A DNA stretch of 20,792 nucleotides from an uncultured Ruminococcus sp. (GCA_937894495.1 CALCRR010000234.1:1-20792), one strand, 5' to 3'. Shown: positions 1-7,222, counted from the stretch's first letter. Numbers and translations: made by a program. The notes: generated by a model not told the origin, from the sequence alone.

Positions 1-1182
1 AGTCCCGTCGTTTTAAAAAGAGGGGTTTATAAGCTCAACCGTGAGCGCAATTTTGACTATCAGCTCAACCGTGTGATAAACTGGGACGGCGGCAGGCTTG
101 AAGACGTAAAACCCATAGCTGCAAAGATAAAGACCAGCGCCGACTGGAAGCGTGAACTGATAAAGCTTGGCGATAAAGCCATGAGTGAGGAACGCACAGA
201 CAATGCCATAGCTTATTACCGCATGAGCGAGTTCTTTATGTATGACGGCGACCCCGACAAGCGCAGATACTATGAGCTCGCCACAAAGCTTTTCTATGAA
301 TACTACGCCGATTATTTCGAGGGCGAGAATGCAAGGATAGAGCTGACAGAGGTGCCCTACAAAAACGTAAAGCTCCCTGTCATGCACGTAAAGCCCTTTG
401 GCAAAAGCAAAGGCACGATACTGCTGCATGGTGGCAACGACAGCTATTTTGAGGAGTTTCTGTTCTCGCTGCTATATTTGCAGGAGCAGGGGTTTGAGGT
501 TTATATGTTTGAGGGTCCCGGGCAGGGCGGAGTTATGAGGGTGCAGGGTATGCATTTTACCCATAAGTGGGAGCAGCCTGTCAAGGCGGTGCTCGACCAC
601 TTTAAACTCACCGATGTGACGATCGTGGGTATCTCCCTCGGGGGATATTTAGCACCGAGAGCGGCGGCGTTTGACAAGCGCATAACCAAGGTTGTGGCGT
701 GGTCGGTGTTCCCCTGTTTTCAGGACGTTATCGTGGGAATGCAGAAGCCTGTTATACAAAAGGCATTTCATATTCTTATGGCGCTTAAAGCAAGAAAGGC
801 TATAAACTTTATCTTCGGCAAAAAGGCGCAAAGGGAGCCTGTCATCGACTGGGGCTTGAAGCACGGCTGCTTTGCATATGAAGCCGAGGACGCTTATGAC
901 TATGCACGCAAGCTGAAGCTCTACGACCTTGCACCTGTTGCAAAGAGGATAACCCAGGATATGCTTATCCTCGGTGCGAGCGAGGACCATTTTATTGACT
1001 ATCATCTGGTTGACAGAGAGATTGATATGCTGACAAACACCAAGAGCCTGACATTCAGGCTTTTTACCGCCAAGGAGGACGCACAGAACCATTGTAATGT
1101 TGGCAACGGCAAGCTGGCACTGGATACTATCTGCAAGTGGATAGTATCAATCAATGAGAAAACGAATGGGGAGAAACGATGA
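1..1182 (+). CDS. alpha/beta hydrolase (FrsA/esterase-like), 5' end outside window
   Basis: Probable serine hydrolase; substrate unknown. The reading frame is open from base 1. The first in-frame start-type codon, GTG at 73, has no ribosome binding site, and the 24 codons before it (ending DYQLNR) read like the family's N-terminus, so translation probably starts upstream of the window. Numbering from 73: a helical N-terminal cap of about 95 residues; HGGND at 119-123, a likely oxyanion region; nucleophile elbow GISLGG with Ser188; a late acid in GASEDHF; and a probable catalytic His in QNHCNVGN near the C-terminus. The triad therefore looks complete. The stop overlaps the next gene's ATG by 4 bases, which suggests translational coupling with the ATC-hydrolase-like gene. 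Family assignment is firm; function is inferred. Confidence 0.85.
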   Translation, partial: SPVVLKRGVYKLNRERNFDYQLNRVINWDGGRLEDVKPIAAKIKTSADWKRELIKLGDKAMSEERTDNAIAYYRMSEFFMYDGDPDKRRYYELATKLFYEYYADYFEGENARIELTEVPYKNVKLPVMHVKPFGKSKGTILLHGGNDSYFEEFLFSLLYLQEQGFEVYMFEGPGQGGVMRVQGMHFTHKWEQPVKAVLDHFKLTDVTIVGISLGGYLAPRAAAFDKRITKVVAWSVFPCFQDVIVGMQKPVIQKAFHILMALKARKAINFIFGKKAQREPVIDWGLKHGCFAYEAEDAYDYARKLKLYDLAPVAKRITQDMLILGASEDHFIDYHLVDREIDMLTNTKSLTFRLFTAKEDAQNHCNVGNGKLALDTICKWIVSINEKTNGEKR

Positions 1183-1814
1183 AATACGTTGGGATATACT
1201 GGACATTATTTGCACCGCTCATAAAAAAGAGCATAACTAAACGATACGGCAGAGAGCTTGCTGATATCTCAATTAAAAAAGGCAAGCAGGAGTACAGGCG
1301 GCTGCTTGAAAAGGCTGACGACCTGGGTAAGGGAAATCCGATGGCTTCAAACGCATATTTCGCCTATGTTTTTGCGGCTGCATGGCTGGGCAGCGGTAAG
1401 AAGATACCTGCAAACGAGATGGACAAGGTAATGACCGATGTGCTGGAAAGCAAGCTTATGCGCACATTTTTTGGTATGACCGACCTGAACAAGTCTCCGA
1501 AAAAGTGGTATAATGATATGAAAAAATACGAAAGCTGGTATAAAAATAACGGCAAGGCTTATCCTGTGAACTGGGTAGTCAATTTCGATGAAAAGGCGCA
1601 CAAGGACGGCAGCTATTACTATTTCAGCCGATGTCCCATATGCGAATTTTGCCAAAAGGAAGGTATAATGGAGCTTATGCCTGCCCTGTGCTCGACCGAC
1701 GAGGTCATGTTCAGGCTGCAGCACGGCAGGCTTTACAGAGAGCATACTATCGCAAACGGCGACCCTGTCTGCGACTACTGGGTGGTAGGGGATAAGGTTA
1801 AGGAGCCGTCATAG
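1179..1814 (+). CDS. L-2-amino-thiazoline-4-carboxylic acid (ATC) hydrolase-family protein
   Basis: A 211-residue protein of the ATC-hydrolase family. The founding member opens the thiazoline ring of ATC on a route to cysteine, but most relatives are untested. The family signature is at the C-terminus: RCPICEFC at 151-158 (Cys152, 155, 158), Cys171 in ALCSTDEVM, then HTIANGDPVCDYWV with Cys198. The N-terminal part is helical and basic, with no signal peptide. The ATG at 1179 overlaps the upstream hydrolase stop, and the next gene follows 13 bases after the stop, so the three form one operon. The hydrolase pairing suggests small-molecule amide, ester or ring hydrolysis. The substrate cannot be read from sequence. 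Confidence 0.85.
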   Translation: MKYVGIYWTLFAPLIKKSITKRYGRELADISIKKGKQEYRRLLEKADDLGKGNPMASNAYFAYVFAAAWLGSGKKIPANEMDKVMTDVLESKLMRTFFGMTDLNKSPKKWYNDMKKYESWYKNNGKAYPVNWVVNFDEKAHKDGSYYYFSRCPICEFCQKEGIMELMPALCSTDEVMFRLQHGRLYREHTIANGDPVCDYWVVGDKVKEPS

Positions 1815-1827
1815 GAGGAAATTTAAA

Positions 1828-2592
1828 ATGAGATTTACCGAGTCAGGCTCACGTGACCTGCCGACTATACTCTTCATTCACGGCTCATGCACCACAGCCG
1901 AGATATGCTACAGCGAGGTCGTCAAAAAGCTCAGCAGCAGCTACCACTGTGTCCTCGTTCATCTTGACGGTCACGAAGCCGACAAGGGTAACAGCTTTAT
2001 CTCTCTTGATAAGGAAGCCGAAAAGATCGAGCGGTTTGTGATAAAGCATTATAGCGGCGAGATATTCGGGCTTACGGGGCTTTCACTGGGGGCGACCATA
2101 TGCGTTCATCTGATGACCCGCGGCAATATCCGTGCCGAGAAAATCTTGCTTGACGGCGTGTACTGCATTGACGTGGGATCTTTGCAGACCTGGGTCAATA
2201 TCGTGACCTGCACTATTGGCATAAAATATATTAAAATGGGCGGCAAAGTTCCTGACAGGCTGGTGGAAAAAATATTCGGCAAGGGCAATACTGCGGTGGT
2301 GCAGATGCTGTTTGATGGTATGACCGGGACTTCAGTTAAAAACGTCTGCACTGAGGTATATCGGTACAGGGTATCCGGCGAGATATCAGAATGCAGCTCA
2401 GAGATACTCTGCATAAGAGGGGAGTATGAGCCTATTCCCGAAAAGTCATTCAAGCTGCTGTCAGAGCATCTTCCTCAGATAAAGGAAATGGTCATACCCG
2501 AGCTGGGACATTCTCAGCTGCTGCATGAGCACAGCGGTGAGTATATCAGGCTGCTGGAGGACTATTTTCAGCAGACAGGTCAAGAATTATGA
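1828..2592 (+). CDS. alpha/beta fold hydrolase
   Basis: A 254-residue cytosolic alpha/beta hydrolase, normal length for the fold. The oxyanion loop is FIHGS (16-20). The nucleophile elbow is GLSLG with Ser86. The acid is probably Glu199 or Glu201 in IRGEYEP, and the catalytic His is probably His228 in PELGHSQ. It starts at ATG 1828 with AGGAGG ten bases upstream and lies 13 bases after the ATC-hydrolase-like gene, so it is probably the third gene of that operon. It is not close enough to the first hydrolase to be a recent duplicate. A hairpin with a short T-run follows at 2631-2665. The substrate is unknown. Confidence 0.85.
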   Translation: MRFTESGSRDLPTILFIHGSCTTAEICYSEVVKKLSSSYHCVLVHLDGHEADKGNSFISLDKEAEKIERFVIKHYSGEIFGLTGLSLGATICVHLMTRGNIRAEKILLDGVYCIDVGSLQTWVNIVTCTIGIKYIKMGGKVPDRLVEKIFGKGNTAVVQMLFDGMTGTSVKNVCTEVYRYRVSGEISECSSEILCIRGEYEPIPEKSFKLLSEHLPQIKEMVIPELGHSQLLHEHSGEYIRLLEDYFQQTGQEL

Positions 2593-2630
2593 TAAAAACA
2601 TAAACTTATCTGAGCAATTTTATTGGTATC

Positions 2631-2665
2631 AGCTTCCTCTGCCGCAGGTGGGGGAAGTTATTTTT
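2631..2665 (+). terminator. probable rho-independent terminator of the hydrolase operon
   Basis: The left arm 2631-2639 pairs with 2651-2659 (9 bp, including G-T wobbles) around an 11-base loop. The run TTTTT at 2661-2665 follows. It sits between the hydrolase operon and the promoter of the TetR-type gene. Confidence 0.55.
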
Positions 2666-2692
2666 AAGATGAAAAATACAGGGAGTTATTTT

Positions 2693-2722
2693 ATTGACTT
2701 ATTTAGTCAATTGTGGTATAAT
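2693..2722 (+). promoter_or_regulatory. promoter with overlapping palindromic operator (TetR-type gene)
   Basis: The -35 TTGACT (2694-2699) and -10 TATAAT (2717-2722) are separated by exactly 17 bases. The -35 box is the left arm of a perfect inverted repeat, ATTGACT-N5-AGTCAAT (2693-2711), which also fills most of the spacer. A dimeric repressor bound here would block RNA polymerase. Autoregulation by the adjacent TetR-type protein is the natural inference. Confidence 0.8.
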
Positions 2723-2755
2723 CAGTGTAAATAAAGTAATTGATCGGTGACAGCA

Positions 2756-3320
2756 ATGATAAGAAAAACCACAAAGGATATACTGGCTGAGTCCTTTTTA
2801 GAGCTTGCCAAAACTAAGCGCATCGATAAGATAAGGGTCAGTGAAATTACCGATAACTGCGCTATGTCGGCACCTACATTCTATAATCATTTTAAGGATA
2901 AGTATGACATTATAGTGTGGATATATGTGCGTGATGTAAAGCCCTTCATATCAAAAATTGGCGATTCTGACCATGACTGGAAAAATACACTTTGCGAAGC
3001 CGCTGAGTATTATTGGAGCAATAAGGATTTTGTTGTCAATGCTTTGAAGCATACCAGCGGCCATGACGCATTTTTGTTCCTGGTACAGAAGATAAATACC
3101 GAGCAGATGGTGGCTGCTGTAAGAAAGCGGCTGATGACCGAGCACCTTTCAGATGAGATCATGGGGGCTTATCAAGGTCTATGTTTACGGCATTGTCAAT
3201 CTCATGCTTGAATGGCTGCTGGGGCAGAACAGCTACAGCGCTGAACAGATAGTAGATATATGGGATAAGAGCCTGCCTGAGCCTTTGAGAAAGTATATTT
3301 ATCCCGATGAATTTTTATAA
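2756..3320 (+). pseudogene. TetR/AcrR-type transcriptional regulator, frameshifted near 3' end
   Basis: The N-terminal helix-turn-helix is clear: ITDNCAMSAPTFYNHFKDKYD is the recognition region, with the PTFYNHF motif typical of TetR proteins. ATG 2756 is preferred because GGTGA lies 5 bases upstream; a GTG at 2747 is the alternative. The continuous frame stops at 3211 with an atypical tail. From about 3168, the next frame encodes IKVYVYGIVNLMLEWLLGQ and runs to a stop at 3318-3320, as expected for the regulator's last helices. Removing one G from the run of five at 3163-3167 joins the frames into a 187-residue protein of normal length. This is either a real inactivating or phase-variable slip or a homopolymer sequencing error. 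It probably controls its own promoter; the ligand is unknown. Confidence 0.8.
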
Positions 3321-3366
3321 TTTTGAAAAAATGTAAAAGGCTTTTATAAACCGAAGTTTTTCCATA

Positions 3367-3395
3367 TGGACAGACGGCGATTTTTCTGTTATGAT
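3367..3395 (+). promoter_or_regulatory. promoter of the ferritin-like/rubredoxin operon
   Basis: TGGACA (3367-3372) and TATGAT (3390-3395) are separated by 17 bases, 48 bases ahead of the ferritin-like start. An upstream alternative is TTGAAA with TATAAA about 40 bases earlier. A 7-base inverted repeat (ATGATGA at 3391-3397 and TCATCAT at 3420-3426) brackets the likely transcription start and could be an operator. Confidence 0.5.
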
Positions 3396-3442
3396 GAAAT
3401 TACGGCAAAGGACCGAAAATCATCATAACGGAGGTATTTATC

Positions 3443-3904
3443 ATGACAAACGAAGAAAAGATCACAATGCTCAACACCTACGCAAAGGCTTGGTATTCAA
3501 GCTCACAGGCATATTATATCCACGAAGCTGTTTTCCGTGCACAGGGCTTTGGCAAGTTCGCTGACCGCTGCAAGGAGGAGGGCGATGAGGAGCTTGAAGA
3601 GGCTAAGAACTGCACAGCAAGGATCGTAGCTATTGGCGGTAAGCCTGAGATCGGTTATATCGAGCAGCCCCTGTTTGACGAGATCAAGGATCTTTTGCAG
3701 GACTGGCATGACGGCTTTATCGAGCAGAGGGGCGTTGAGGAGCTGGAGCGTATCGCAAGTGAGCTGACAGATGACTCGATAACCAGAAAGCTGGTTGAGA
3801 GCTTTGTTGAGTGCGAGGCTGAGCACCGTGAGTGGGTATCACAGCATCTGGGTATCATCAACAGGATAGGTTATGAGAATTACCTGATAGAACAGCTGGG
3901 ATAA
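3443..3904 (+). CDS. ferritin-like domain protein (bacterioferritin/Dps-like)
   Basis: A 153-residue, mostly helical cytosolic protein with the ferritin-superfamily pattern. Helix two carries EELEEA, and IVAIGGKPE (61-69) matches the 'RI..LGG.P' turn seen after the second helix of bacterioferritins. A C-terminal-half ExxH is present (Glu125-Ala-Glu-His128). Where bacterioferritin has its first ExxH there appears to be Glu50-x-x-Glu53, so the metal site may be altered. The probable role is iron storage or diiron peroxide/oxygen chemistry. GGAGG lies 10 bases before the ATG. It is the first gene of an operon with an FMN-binding protein, a winged helix and an MBL-rubredoxin fusion. Family confident, activity inferred. 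Confidence 0.75.
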   Translation: MTNEEKITMLNTYAKAWYSSSQAYYIHEAVFRAQGFGKFADRCKEEGDEELEEAKNCTARIVAIGGKPEIGYIEQPLFDEIKDLLQDWHDGFIEQRGVEELERIASELTDDSITRKLVESFVECEAEHREWVSQHLGIINRIGYENYLIEQLG

Positions 3905-3931
3905 TACGGCTGTACGTATGGAGGTAGGATA

Positions 3932-4327
3932 ATGCTCCATGACAATGTTAAAAAGCTTTTTGAGGAAAACCTGTGGTATATCGCAACCATCGGCGATGAG
4001 CCGAATGTTGTTCCCGTAGGCTTCAAGCGTGTGTGTGATGACGGCAGACTTGCAATTGGTGCAATACTGCTTGATACCACTCTTGAAAATATCAGGAGAA
4101 ACGGCAGGGTAGCTGTTGCCTGTGCCGATGCCCTGACAGGGGAAGCCTATCAGATAAAGGGAAGGGCAGAGCTTGTGCATGAGGGCGAAGCATATGAGCA
4201 TTATAAAAAGCTCACCGAAGAGACATTCAAGGGCGAAATGCAGCTCAGATGTGCGGTCATGATCACTCCCGAAAGGCTTATCAATGCTTCACCTAATGAG
4301 CATAATAAGGAAGAAATATCACTCTGA
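3932..4327 (+). CDS. FMN-binding split-barrel protein (pyridoxamine 5'-phosphate oxidase family)
   Basis: A 131-residue protein of the FMN-binding split-barrel superfamily. The first strands read LWYIATIGDEPNVVPVGF; the central part is GRLAIGAILLDTTLENI followed by GRVAVAC, the usual flavin-cradling region, then the strand AYQIKGRAEL. Homodimers in this family bind FMN or a related flavin and act as oxidoreductases. The product resembles short general members, not PdxH, and lacks the PdxH C-terminal signature. ATG 3932 has GGAGGT at good spacing, 27 bases after the ferritin-like gene. The context suggests a flavin electron carrier or reductase for the redox operon; that is inference. Confidence 0.8.
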   Translation: MLHDNVKKLFEENLWYIATIGDEPNVVPVGFKRVCDDGRLAIGAILLDTTLENIRRNGRVAVACADALTGEAYQIKGRAELVHEGEAYEHYKKLTEETFKGEMQLRCAVMITPERLINASPNEHNKEEISL

Positions 4328-4340
4328 GGAGGTCACAAAA

Positions 4341-4523
4341 ATGGCAGAAAAGGAACAGATACTTGAAGCTATGAAAAAGGCAGGTGAGCCGCTGAATGCA
4401 GGCAAGATCGCCGAGCTGACAGGTCTTGACAGAAAGGTAGTAGACAAGGCTATGGCAGCTATGAAAAAGGACGGTTCTATCGTTTCTCCCGTGAGGTGCA
4501 AGTGGGAGCCGGCTGAGAAGTAA
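4341..4523 (+). CDS. small winged-helix/HTH protein
   Basis: A 60-residue protein that is essentially one winged-helix domain. Helix one is KEQILEAMKKAG, then GKIAELTGLDRKVVDKAMAAM as helix-turn-helix, then a basic wing KKDGSIVSPVRCKWEP. It resembles the small MarR/ArsR-like or S25-like winged helices common in clostridia. ATG 4341 is chosen because GAGGAGGT lies 6-7 bases upstream. The frame is also open back to 4284, but that overlaps the previous gene and has no binding site. It may be the operon's regulator or bind nucleic acid or a partner protein. A single Cys (in PVRCKW) could be redox-sensitive, but one residue is weak evidence. Confidence 0.75.
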   Translation: MAEKEQILEAMKKAGEPLNAGKIAELTGLDRKVVDKAMAAMKKDGSIVSPVRCKWEPAEK

Positions 4524-4530
4524 ATAATCA

Positions 4531-4567
4531 AAAGGGCTGTCGGTATGACATCGGCAGCCTTTATTAT
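4531..4567 (+). terminator. intra-operon hairpin, possible attenuator
   Basis: Bases 4531-4542 pair with 4552-4562 (about 11 bp, with one bulged G and one wobble) around a 9-base loop, followed by TTATTAT, a weak T-tract. It lies between the winged-helix gene and the MBL-rubredoxin gene and ends just before the latter's AAGGAGGT. It could reduce transcription into the last gene or stabilise the upstream mRNA. Confidence 0.45.
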
Positions 4568-4579
4568 AAGGAGGTCATT

Positions 4580-5521
4580 ATGGAGATCAAAGCAGTAAAA
4601 TTCAGAAAAGACGGTTTTTATTCCCAGCCCTTTGTTTTCGGCGGCGAGGAAGGTATGGAGAAGTTCGACAAGAACATTCGCTACCGCGGCAGCCTGCAAA
4701 ACTACCTTATCGACACAGGTGACGAGGTAATTCTTGTTGACACAGGTCTGCCCGAAGGGACCCCCGAGGAGGTGCCTGACGAGAACAGCCTGCTCTACAC
4801 AGGCAAGGATATTTGCAGCTATATGGAAGCCTTTGCGGCGCTGGGCTACAAGCCAGAGCAGGTAACTAAAATTTTGCTTACTCACAAGCATAATGACCAT
4901 TCGGGCTGCATTGCAAATTTCCCAAATGCAAAGATTTTTGTAAACCGTGACGAGCTTGGTGCGGCTGAATTAGAGGGTATTGACAACATCGTTCCTGTGG
5001 ATTATACCGACGGGGCTTATCACAATTTCCCCGAAAGCAAGAAGATCGCTGAGGGCATTTATTTTATCAAAGCTAAGGGTCACACCAACGGCAACAGCAT
5101 TATTATCGCGGAAAACGACGGACTCTACTATATGCTCCACGGTGATATCACCTATGTGGACGAAGCGCTGTATGATAATAAGCTTTCGGTGGTTTTTGAT
5201 GATAAGGACGCAGCAAGGGAGACTCTTGACCGTGTGAGAGAATTTGTGCGCAGCAACCCCACGGTTTACTGCGGTACTCACACTCCCCAGGGATATGAGA
5301 ACCTTGAAGCAAAGCGTGTTATTGACCTGAATGACCCTGTGCCTACCGTTCTGGCAGAGGTGGATCTCTCTGAAAAGCAGACCACAGGCAAATATGTCTG
5401 CTCCATCTGCGGTTATATCTATGACCCCGACGAGCATGACGGAACAGCCTTTGAGGAACTGCCCGATGACTGGAAATGCCCCAGGTGCAAGCAGGGCAAG
5501 GATAAGTTCAATCCTGCATAG
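4580..5521 (+). CDS. metallo-beta-lactamase-fold protein fused to C-terminal rubredoxin
   Basis: A 313-residue two-domain cytosolic protein. Residues about 1-255 are an MBL-fold hydrolase with a complete dinuclear site: THKHNDH (His102, His104, Asp106, His107), His168 in KGHTNG, Asp189 in HGDI and His234 in GTHTP. This is the HxHxDH type of lactonases, glyoxalase II and persulfide dioxygenases, not the HxExDH of flavodiiron proteins. Residues about 268-313 are rubredoxin: CSICGY (Cys274, 277) and CPRC (Cys300, 303), with Lys replacing the usual Gly after the last Cys. AAGGAGGT precedes the ATG. It is the last gene of the redox operon, followed by a terminator. Fusion to an electron carrier suggests redox chemistry at the metal site, perhaps oxygen or sulfur; this is inference. 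Confidence 0.88.
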   Translation: MEIKAVKFRKDGFYSQPFVFGGEEGMEKFDKNIRYRGSLQNYLIDTGDEVILVDTGLPEGTPEEVPDENSLLYTGKDICSYMEAFAALGYKPEQVTKILLTHKHNDHSGCIANFPNAKIFVNRDELGAAELEGIDNIVPVDYTDGAYHNFPESKKIAEGIYFIKAKGHTNGNSIIIAENDGLYYMLHGDITYVDEALYDNKLSVVFDDKDAARETLDRVREFVRSNPTVYCGTHTPQGYENLEAKRVIDLNDPVPTVLAEVDLSEKQTTGKYVCSICGYIYDPDEHDGTAFEELPDDWKCPRCKQGKDKFNPA

Positions 5522-5593
5522 GCAATGGCAGCGGAGTAGCTGCCGCAGCTATATTGACAAAAATCGGACTGAACATAATAAACGGAAGGTTAA

Positions 5594-5624
5594 AATGCTC
5601 GGCTTATGAGGTCGGGCATTTTTT
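5594..5624 (+). terminator. rho-independent terminator after MBL-rubredoxin gene
   Basis: Arms AATGCTCGGC (5594-5603) and GTCGGGCATT (5611-5620) pair over 10 bp with two wobbles and a 7-base loop, followed by TTTT. It lies about 75 bases after the stop codon. Confidence 0.75.
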
Positions 5625-5658
5625 ATGGAAAAAATGTAATATGCTGTAAAATTAATGG

Positions 5659-5687
5659 TTGCAAAACTATCGGAAAAGTGGTATAAT
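5659..5687 (+). promoter_or_regulatory. promoter of histidine phosphatase gene
   Basis: TTGCAA (5659-5664), a 17-base spacer, and TATAAT (5682-5687) inside GTGGTATAAT. The same GTGGTATAAT occurs at the TetR-type, methyltransferase and Nudix promoters. Confidence 0.75.
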
Positions 5688-5740
5688 AACTAATGTGGTA
5701 CATTAATAAGCTGTACACGGCTTAACAATGAGGTAATACT

Positions 5741-6307
5741 ATGATATACATTATCCGTCACGGTAAAACTGAACTTAACAAGGCAAATGCTTTGCAGGGG
5801 CGAAGCAACTATCCCCTCAACGAAGAGGGGATAAAGCAGGCTGAAAAAGCAGCAGAAATGCTGGGTGGGATAGAGTTCTCTTATGTATTTTCAAGTCCGC
5901 TTAAACGTGCGGTGCAAACGGCAGAGATAGTTGCTCCCCACAATGAGATAACTATTGATGACCGCCTTATCGAAATAGATTACGGGCAGTATGAGGGTAC
6001 TGACCTTAAAAATATGCCTGATGAAGTGAGGGCGTTTTTCAGCGATTTTATAAATAATCCTGCGCCTGAGGGTATGGAGCCCCTTGCTGAGGTGGTCAGG
6101 CGCACAGGTGATTTTCTTGCTGAAATATGCAGAAATGATGGAAATATCCTTATCTCGACCCATGCTATAGCTATGAAAGGTATTTTAGAAAACCTTACGC
6201 CGAACTCCAATGGCAGCTACTGGTCTAAGTACATAGGCAACTGTGCTGTATACGCTGCTGAGAATACAAAGGGCAGGATAGTTATGTTGCACGAAATTAA
6301 AGTTTAG
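5741..6307 (+). CDS. histidine phosphatase family protein (phosphoglycerate mutase-like)
   Basis: A 188-residue branch-1 histidine phosphatase. The catalytic motif is IIRHGKTELN at residues 4-13, where the RHG His is phosphorylated. The second half has SSPLKRAVQTAEI (substrate Arg), the acid region EIDYGQYEGTDL, and the second catalytic His in ISTHAIAM. Length is typical. The substrate could be a sugar phosphate, nucleotide or cofactor precursor (several family members act in cobalamin or general phosphate metabolism); nothing here decides. GAGGTAAT lies before ATG 5741. It appears monocistronic, with its own promoter and a terminator just upstream. Confidence 0.88.
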   Translation: MIYIIRHGKTELNKANALQGRSNYPLNEEGIKQAEKAAEMLGGIEFSYVFSSPLKRAVQTAEIVAPHNEITIDDRLIEIDYGQYEGTDLKNMPDEVRAFFSDFINNPAPEGMEPLAEVVRRTGDFLAEICRNDGNILISTHAIAMKGILENLTPNSNGSYWSKYIGNCAVYAAENTKGRIVMLHEIKV

Positions 6308-6347
6308 CGAAATTGATAGTGGAGTTAATTCCTTTGCTTTCATATTA

Positions 6348-6356
6348 TTATCCACA
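6348..6356 (+). other. single perfect DnaA-box match TTATCCACA
   Basis: A 9-base match to the DnaA consensus lies in the 175-base gap between the phosphatase and the membrane protein. I saw no cluster of boxes or AT-rich unwinding region, so this is not an origin. It may be chance or an isolated DnaA site. Confidence 0.3.
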
Positions 6357-6482
6357 GACAAACGCTCCTATCCTAAAATGAGACAAAGACAATATTCCCA
6401 TTCTAAAGAAAAAACACGAAAAAGATAATGAATATTCAGCGCAGTTTGCTTGCGCCGCAGATAAAGTCTAAAAAATAGAAAG

Positions 6483-7211
6483 ATGATAAAAATGGACCTT
6501 AGGTTTGACACAATAAGAAAAAGAATGCTGCTGGCAGTGCCTGCTATGATACTTTGTATGATAGGGGACTACTGCATAGGTATCGAACCCTCTGACAGTA
6601 AAGCCCTGAACGATATCGTCAGCTCGGGCTGGCTTGAAATTTCCGACCAACGCATTGCTGTTTCAAACATAACGGGAGCTTTAGGCTGTGTGCTTTATGC
6701 AGTGGCTGCCGTGGCTTTTATACAGCTGCTTATGGCTCAAAACAGCAATAATGAAAGTAAGGCTGACAGAACGTGGCTGAGGCTTTTTTACGCAGGACTC
6801 GGAACAGGCTGTGTGTCATTTATGTATTTTCATATAGCCTGCGGTGGGCTTATTCAGCATTTCAATGTGCTTTATGAAGCTGTCGGCGGAGATGTGGATA
6901 AGGCAACAAAGCTGTGGATAAGAATGTTTCTTGTTGAAGCTGCACCCTTTGCATTGTTCTTTGTCGCCTTTGATGTTGTGACGACTATTTGCTGGATAGC
7001 ACTGATAATAAGAAAAACTATACCACTATCAAATTTGTGGATATTGGCAGCCCCTTTGGTCACAGCAGGGATAGGGCAGCTGCTGGAATTTATTCCCCTG
7101 CCCTTTGCAGGTATCGGCTCTGGCTTTGAGAGCTTAGGCTGGCTGCTTATGTTTATCGGAGGGGTAAAATATTCAGACTCCTGCAAAATTGGAAATAAAA
7201 AAATAAGTTAA
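6483..7211 (+). CDS. integral membrane protein (resembles DUF6796 family)
   Basis: A 242-residue polytopic membrane protein with about six hydrophobic segments: roughly 14-32, 62-85, 100-122, 142-175, 183-205 and 212-232. Conserved-looking polar residues sit in membrane segments (GDYCIGIEP, YFHIACGG). It reminds me of the uncharacterised DUF6796 proteins, but I cannot confirm that here. The start is ATG 6483 or the in-frame ATG 6492; neither has a strong ribosome binding site. The diguanylate cyclase follows after 11 bases, so the two are probably co-transcribed and may work together at the membrane. No enzymatic motif was recognised. Confidence 0.7.
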   Translation: MIKMDLRFDTIRKRMLLAVPAMILCMIGDYCIGIEPSDSKALNDIVSSGWLEISDQRIAVSNITGALGCVLYAVAAVAFIQLLMAQNSNNESKADRTWLRLFYAGLGTGCVSFMYFHIACGGLIQHFNVLYEAVGGDVDKATKLWIRMFLVEAAPFALFFVAFDVVTTICWIALIIRKTIPLSNLWILAAPLVTAGIGQLLEFIPLPFAGIGSGFESLGWLLMFIGGVKYSDSCKIGNKKIS

Positions 7212-7222
7212 GAGGATAATTT

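Noticed and set aside
649..1092. Long antisense ORF inside the first hydrolase (and similar antisense ORFs in other genes)
   Set aside because: Codon shadow of a well-supported gene; no ribosome binding site, no family signature and no promoter.
6300..6482. Replication origin around the DnaA-box match
   Set aside because: One box only, with no dnaA/dnaN genes, box cluster or clear unwinding element.
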